Assembly: GCF_006442795.2 (NCBI RefSeq)
Contig: NZ_CP083956.1
Coordinates: forward strand, 310,001 to 374,000
DNA length: 64,000 nt
Reading direction: 5' to 3'
Source: Mesorhizobium sp. B1-1-8
Lineage (GTDB): Bacteria > Pseudomonadota > Alphaproteobacteria > Rhizobiales > Rhizobiaceae
Made by a program: the position numbers and the translations under genes. Positions 60,051 to 64,000 of this stretch are shown one piece after another; the stretch's first letter is position 1, and every line of letters starts with the position of its first letter. The notes beneath the pieces are model-generated. The model was not told the DNA's origin and did no database searches. It was given only the letters and a program-made list of their open reading frames with translations.

Positions 60051-61715
60051 ATGCTATCGGCTTTGAAGCCAAGTTCGAGACCGGACCCCGCCGTCGACCG
60101 CGACTGGTGGCGGGGCGCGGTGATCTACCAGATATATCCGCGTTCCTATCAGGACTCGAATGGCGACGGCATCGGCGACCTCAAAGGCATTGTGCGGCGC
60201 CTGCCCTACATCGCCTCGCTCGGCGTCGACGCGATCTGGATCTCGCCCTTCTTCAAATCGCCGATGAAGGATTTCGGCTACGACGTGTCGGACTATTGCG
60301 ACGTCGATCCGATGTTCGGCACGCTCGCCGATTTCGACGCGCTGGTGAAGGAAGCGCACCAGCTCGGCCTCAAGGTGATGATCGACGAGGTGCTGTCGCA
60401 CACCGCCGACATCCACCCCTGGTTCAAGGAAAGCCGCTCCAGCCGGAGCAATCCTAAAGCCGACTGGTATGTCTGGGCGGACGCCAGGCCCGACGGCACG
60501 CCGCCCAACAACTGGCTGTCGATCTTCGGCGGCTCGGCCTGGCAGTGGGACACCAGCCGCCAGCAATATTACATGCACAATTTCCTGGCCGAGCAGCCGG
60601 ACCTCAACTTCCACAACGTGAAAGTCCAGGACGCGCTGCTCGACGTCACCCGCTTCTGGCTGGAGCGCGGCGTCGACGGCTTCCGTCTCGATACCATCAA
60701 TTTCTATTTCCACAGCCAGGGGCTGGAGGACAACCCGCCGCTGCCGCCGGAAGAGCGCAACGACCAGACCGCACCCGCGGTCAATCCCTACAACTACCAG
60801 GACCATATCTACGACAAGAGCCGGCCGGAGAATCTCGGCTTCCTCGAGCGCTTCCGCGCGCTGCTCGACGAATATCCGGCGCAGGCGGCGGTCGGCGAAG
60901 TCGGCGATTCGCAGCGCGGGCTGGAAGTGGTGGCGGCCTATACCGCCGCCGGCAAGCGCGTGCACATGTGCTATTCCTTCGACTTCCTGGCGCCCGAGAA
61001 GATCAGCGCCGCCAAGGTGCGCGCGGTGCTGGAAGCCTTCGGCAAGGTCGCCAGCGACGGCTGGTCGTGCTGGGCCTTCTCCAACCACGACGTCATGCGC
61101 CCCGCCTCGCGCTGGGCGGCCAACGAGGCCGACCCGACCGCCTACCTCAAGGTGATCTCGGCGCTGCTGATGTCGCTGCGCGGCTCGGTCTGCCTCTATC
61201 AGGGCGAGGAGCTCGGCCTTAGCGAAGCCGACCTCAAGTTCGAGGACCTGCAGGACCCCTATGGCATCCGCTTCTGGCCCGAATTCAAGGGTCGCGACGG
61301 CTGCCGCACGCCGATGGTGTGGGACGCCGCCGCCAAGAATGGCGGCTTCTCGACCGCGAAGCCCTGGCTGCCGGTGCCGGGCAAGCACCTGTCGCAAGCG
61401 GTCAACGTGCAGCAGAGCGATCCAAGCTCGCTGCTCGAGCACTACCGGCGCTTTCTCGCTTTCCGGCGCCAGCATCCGGCGCTGGCCAAGGGCGACATCG
61501 ATTTCATCGAAAGCGATGGCGACACCGTCGCCTTCACGCGCCGCGAGGGCAATGAGCGCATCGCCTGCGTCTTCAATCTCGGCAGCAAGCCCGCCGATGT
61601 CGATCTCGGCCAGGGCTCGCTGCAGCCCTTGCCGGGTCATGGCTTTTCGGGACAGACTGGCTCCGGACCTGTCCGCTTGGGCGGCTATGGTGCCTGGTTC
61701 GGGCGCATCGACTGA
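60051..61715 (+). CDS. aglA: alpha-glucosidase, glycoside hydrolase family 13
   Basis: The 554-residue protein is a cytoplasmic GH13 enzyme: QIYPRSYQDSNGDGIGDLKG near residue 27, the nucleophile D214 in DGFRLDTINF, acid/base E283 in VGEVGDS, and the third catalytic D347 in FSNHDVMR. It cleaves sucrose, maltose, trehalose or similar alpha-glucosides after import by AglEFGK. No signal peptide is present, in line with intracellular hydrolysis. A C-terminal beta-sandwich domain begins near residue 470. Its place between the permeases and ATPase matches Sinorhizobium aglA. Confidence 0.94.
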   Translation: MLSALKPSSRPDPAVDRDWWRGAVIYQIYPRSYQDSNGDGIGDLKGIVRRLPYIASLGVDAIWISPFFKSPMKDFGYDVSDYCDVDPMFGTLADFDALVKEAHQLGLKVMIDEVLSHTADIHPWFKESRSSRSNPKADWYVWADARPDGTPPNNWLSIFGGSAWQWDTSRQQYYMHNFLAEQPDLNFHNVKVQDALLDVTRFWLERGVDGFRLDTINFYFHSQGLEDNPPLPPEERNDQTAPAVNPYNYQDHIYDKSRPENLGFLERFRALLDEYPAQAAVGEVGDSQRGLEVVAAYTAAGKRVHMCYSFDFLAPEKISAAKVRAVLEAFGKVASDGWSCWAFSNHDVMRPASRWAANEADPTAYLKVISALLMSLRGSVCLYQGEELGLSEADLKFEDLQDPYGIRFWPEFKGRDGCRTPMVWDAAAKNGGFSTAKPWLPVPGKHLSQAVNVQQSDPSSLLEHYRRFLAFRRQHPALAKGDIDFIESDGDTVAFTRREGNERIACVFNLGSKPADVDLGQGSLQPLPGHGFSGQTGSGPVRLGGYGAWFGRID

Positions 61716-61747
61716 ATGCAACGGAAATTCACTGGGAGGACAAAATC

Positions 61748-62860
61748 ATGGCCGATGTCACGCTGAGACAGGTGAAGAAATCATACGGCAACCTCAACAT
61801 TCTTCACGGCATCGACCTCGACATCAAATCGGGCGAGTTCATCGTCTTTGTCGGGCCGTCGGGCTGCGGCAAGTCGACCTTGCTGCGCTCGATCGCCGGG
61901 CTGGAGGAGATCACCTCGGGCGAGCTCAAGATCGACGGCGAGGTGGTGAACGACGTGCCGCCGTCGAAGCGGGGCATCGCCATGGTGTTCCAGTCCTACG
62001 CGCTCTATCCGCATATGACCGTCTACGACAACATGGCCTTCTCGATGAAAATCGGCAAGGAAAGCAAGACCGAGATCGACAAGCGGGTGCGGCAGGCGGC
62101 GGAAATCCTGCAATTGACCAAATATCTCGACCGCCTGCCCAAGGCGATGTCGGGCGGGCAGCGGCAGCGCGTCGCCATCGGCCGCGCCATCGTGCGCAAT
62201 CCGAAAGTGTTCCTGTTCGACGAGCCACTGTCGAACCTCGATGCGGCACTGCGCGTCGCCACCCGCATCGAGATCGCGAAGCTGAAGGAATCGATGCCGA
62301 ACACGACGATGATCTACGTCACCCACGACCAGGTGGAGGCGATGACGCTGGCCGACCGCATCGTCGTGCTCAAGGAAGGCCATATCGAGCAGGTCGGCAC
62401 GCCGATGGAGCTCTACAAGCGGCCCGGCAATCTGTTCGTCGCCCAGTTCATCGGCTCACCGGCGATGAACATCCTGCCGGCCAAGATCGAAAAGGCCGGC
62501 AATCCGACTGTGGTCAGCCATGTCGGCGGCCGCAAGGCTACGGTGCCGATCGCGACGCCTGCCTCGGCGAACGGAGCGGCAGTGAGTTTTGGCGTGCGGC
62601 CCGAGGATCTGGCGATCGCCACCGGCACGGACTATCTGTTCGAAGGCAAGGTGGACTATGTCGAGCAGCTTGGCGAGGTGCAGCTGGTCTATGTCGATAT
62701 CGGCCGCGCCGACCTGCCGCTGGTGACGAAGCTGCCGGGCAATGTCGAGGTCAAGCGCGGCGAGACGTTGCGGCTGAATGCCAGTGCCGGCGACCTTCAT
62801 ATCTTCGATGCCGACGGCCACTCCTTCACGCTGCATCGCGAGGAGGCGAAGGCGGCCTGA
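61748..62860 (+). CDS. aglK: alpha-glucoside ABC transporter ATP-binding protein AglK
   Basis: The 370-residue protein is a MalK/UgpC-type ATPase: Walker A GPSGCGKST near residue 37, signature MSGGQRQRVAIGRAI near 133, Walker B VFLFDEPLSNLD, and switch histidine in YVTHDQVEAM. A C-terminal TOBE domain from about 240 (IGSPAMNILPAKIE onward) matches the sugar-transport subgroup and could receive regulatory signals. It completes the operon and is followed by a strong terminator at 62926-62952. Confidence 0.94.
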   Translation: MADVTLRQVKKSYGNLNILHGIDLDIKSGEFIVFVGPSGCGKSTLLRSIAGLEEITSGELKIDGEVVNDVPPSKRGIAMVFQSYALYPHMTVYDNMAFSMKIGKESKTEIDKRVRQAAEILQLTKYLDRLPKAMSGGQRQRVAIGRAIVRNPKVFLFDEPLSNLDAALRVATRIEIAKLKESMPNTTMIYVTHDQVEAMTLADRIVVLKEGHIEQVGTPMELYKRPGNLFVAQFIGSPAMNILPAKIEKAGNPTVVSHVGGRKATVPIATPASANGAAVSFGVRPEDLAIATGTDYLFEGKVDYVEQLGEVQLVYVDIGRADLPLVTKLPGNVEVKRGETLRLNASAGDLHIFDADGHSFTLHREEAKAA

Positions 62861-62925
62861 CGCTGACTGGTTCCGGCTGCTTCGCTGGCTGAAGGCAGAC
62901 GTAAGTCCGGCTAAAAAGAAAGAGC

Positions 62926-62952
62926 GGCGGGCAAAAGCCCGCCACTTTTTTT
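62926..62952 (+). terminator. rho-independent terminator after aglK
   Basis: A 7-bp stem GGCGGGC/GCCCGCC with an AAAA loop is followed by AC and seven T residues. It lies 65 bp after the aglK stop. On the opposite strand the stem is followed by a CTCTTTCTTTTTAG stretch, so it probably also ends the DUF680 transcript coming from the right. Confidence 0.9.
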
Positions 62953-62969
62953 GGAAATCGGATCGGCTG

Positions 62970-63203
62970 TTAGTTGTTGCCGAACAGGTTCCGATCGCTG
63001 CCCTGCGGGGCCGACTTGTGCTCGTCGCCCGAGGCATTCAACAGCTTGTGGACCGACGAGTTGGTGCCGATCGACGAGGTGCGCGTGGTATCTGCAGCGG
63101 GAGCCGGCTGGTTGACGCCGTTGGAACCATAATTGTCGCTTGCCGCGAAGGCAGCGCTCGAGACGGCCAAAAGGGCCGCGGTGGCAAGAACGATCTTTCT
63201 CAT
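62970..63203 (-). CDS. small exported DUF680 domain protein (first of a tandem pair)
   Basis: The 77-residue protein begins MRKIVLATAALLAVSSAAFA, a signal peptide, followed by SDNYGSNGVNQPAPAADTT and ends in QGSDRNLFGNN. These strings match the small DUF680 family, which I know mainly from Mesorhizobium. It has no cysteines or enzymatic motifs, so it is a small periplasmic protein of unknown role. It shares the start of the mature part and the DRNLFG end with the next gene but has a longer middle. The function is unknown, and the shared terminator at 62926-62952 lies just downstream. Confidence 0.85.
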   Translation of the reverse strand: MRKIVLATAALLAVSSAAFAASDNYGSNGVNQPAPAADTTRTSSIGTNSSVHKLLNASGDEHKSAPQGSDRNLFGNN

Positions 63204-63288
63204 CTTAGTCTCCTGAATTTTGTTGAATTCGACTTTCCCGGGTCAGCCGGGGACGGCAGCGAACCTGCCGCCAGTCTGAAATCGGCTA

Positions 63289-63489
63289 TTAGCGGCCGAA
63301 GAGGTTGCGATCGGCGCCCTGGGTGACAGGCTTCTGAACCGGCTCCGACTTGTTGGTCGAGGCGGTGTAGGAAGTGTCGGCCGCGACGGCCGGCTGGTTT
63401 GCGCCGTTGGAACCGTAATTGTCGCTGGCTGCGAAGGCGCTGCCGGAAATGGCCAGAAGGGCAGCGGCAGTGAGAACAATCTTTTTCAT
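63289..63489 (-). CDS. small exported DUF680 domain protein (second of a tandem pair)
   Basis: The 66-residue protein begins MKKIVLTAAALLAISGSAFA with the same signal peptide design, then SDNYGSNGANQPAVAADTSY, and ends QGADRNLFGR. It is the paralog of the gene at 62970-63203 by tandem duplication, with an 85-bp gap between them. Both have an AT-rich leader with a purine-rich ribosome site just before ATG. As for its partner, there is no known function. Confidence 0.85.
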   Translation of the reverse strand: MKKIVLTAAALLAISGSAFAASDNYGSNGANQPAVAADTSYTASTNKSEPVQKPVTQGADRNLFGR

Positions 63490-64000
63490 TTTTGCTACTC
63501 CAGTATTTTATTTCCGTCCGTCTAGCGGCGTGTCTTGGGAATGAAATCGCGTCGTTCGGACAGCGCCGATGTGGGTGGGCCGGCTGGCGGATTCCAATCA
63601 CGAAGATTTTCCGGCTGGACCATGAACCCGCATCTTGAAATTATGATAAGCATGCCTACGATCTATTTTTATCGTAGCTAAATCAATCCATTACCCGATC
63701 CTGGCGGTTGGCTCACCGAGCGTGTCAGGACGCCAACGTTCACCGCTTCTTGTACGCACCGTCAACAGAAACGAACCGTTCAGTTCGATTAGGATCTTCT
63801 AATAGTCACTTTTCGATACCGTCGGCGCTTTAGAACCGGTCGGAAGTCGGTTCGAAAGGCGTTTGGGCTCGCATGGTCCGACGGACAAAAATGACGATTT
63901 CCAGTGCGGCCAAGACGAATGAATAACGACGGCACCCTCGGTCAAGAGATCGATGGCGGCTTCATCGCACGCCGCTCGAAAGCGCACCCGCCACTCGAAA
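63490..64000. other. right-edge intergenic region, possibly entering an unrecognised reverse-strand gene
   Basis: About 510 bp right of the DUF680 pair are less GC-rich than the rest. It contains a small hairpin, CTACGAT (63656-63662) with ATCGTAG (63671-63677). On the reverse strand one frame stays open from the right edge down to a stop at 63799 (about 66 codons, including ACDEAAIDLLTEGAVVIHSS), which could be the end of a gene lying mostly outside, but I recognise no family and codon use is not typical. Nothing else is supported here. Confidence 0.35.

Noticed and set aside
63799-63987. A 62-codon reverse-strand frame near the right edge as a complete gene
   Set aside because: The GTG start is arbitrary because the frame continues to the window edge, and the composition is not typical of genes here; kept only as a possible partial gene in the region entry.

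Overview
The window reads as a chromosomal segment of a high-GC alphaproteobacterium of the order Hyphomicrobiales, most likely Mesorhizobium or a close relative. The support is the alpha-glucoside operon aglR-aglEFGAK in the rhizobial order, two adjacent secreted DUF680-type proteins (a family I know mainly from Mesorhizobium), a fused IorA/IorB-type indolepyruvate oxidoreductase, a COG0523-WD40 gene pair, and several families of GC-rich palindromic intergenic repeats. No rRNA, tRNA, phage, transposase or CRISPR array was seen. Almost everything is metabolism, transport and its regulation.

Layout. 1-5.6 kb: the N-terminal part of a membrane signalling protein, an indolepyruvate ferredoxin oxidoreductase, a small lipoprotein and a CGNR zinc-finger regulator. 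5.7-12.7 kb: an orphan LivH-like permease, TRAP permeases with an alcohol dehydrogenase, a convergent TakP-like TRAP binding protein and a class I amidotransferase-fold hydrolase. 12.8-18.7 kb: a protease-inhibitor-like protein, a LacI regulator with a 2-hydroxyacid dehydrogenase, a DMT exporter, a DUF2000 protein, and AraC and MarR regulators whose 3' ends run into the two arms of one inverted-repeat element. 19-23.6 kb: a zinc-type COG0523 GTPase, a WD40 protein, an 8-bp tandem-repeat array, a PuuA-like glutamine synthetase and a UdgX protein.

23.9-41.7 kb is dominated by purine catabolism: guanine deaminase, membrane urate oxidase PuuD, a LysR regulator, XdhA/XdhB/XdhC, hydroxyisourate hydrolase, a PuuE-OHCU decarboxylase fusion, (S)-ureidoglycine aminohydrolase, ureidoglycolate lyase and a deaminase. 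Together these take guanine and xanthine through urate and allantoin to glyoxylate and urea, except that the allantoate amidohydrolase step is not in the window. A glycerate kinase and a heme-degrading-family protein, two LLM flavin oxidoreductases and Dps are interspersed. 41.7-42.3 kb is a brnTA toxin-antitoxin pair.

42.4-50.6 kb holds a CocE-type hydrolase, a complete Dpp-like ABC importer with a fused double ATPase, and an alkaline-phosphatase-fold enzyme. 50.7-54.9 kb is an ECF sigma factor, membrane anti-sigma factor, exported subtilase and, after a gap, a class III adenylate cyclase. 55-62.9 kb is the alpha-glucoside regulon with two copies of a likely AglR operator, an intercistronic hairpin and a terminator. 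The window ends with the DUF680 pair.

The most notable non-gene signals are a palindromic repeat inserted in frame in xdhC, a 14.9-copy 8-bp repeat with degenerate inverted units just upstream of the glutamine-synthetase gene, the inverted-repeat element that supplies the C-termini of two regulators, and two genes whose only reasonable start codon is CTG. The candidate least-described system is the sigma/anti-sigma/subtilase module, in which the anti-sigma factor appears to carry an extracytoplasmic domain resembling a protease propeptide. That resemblance was judged by eye.
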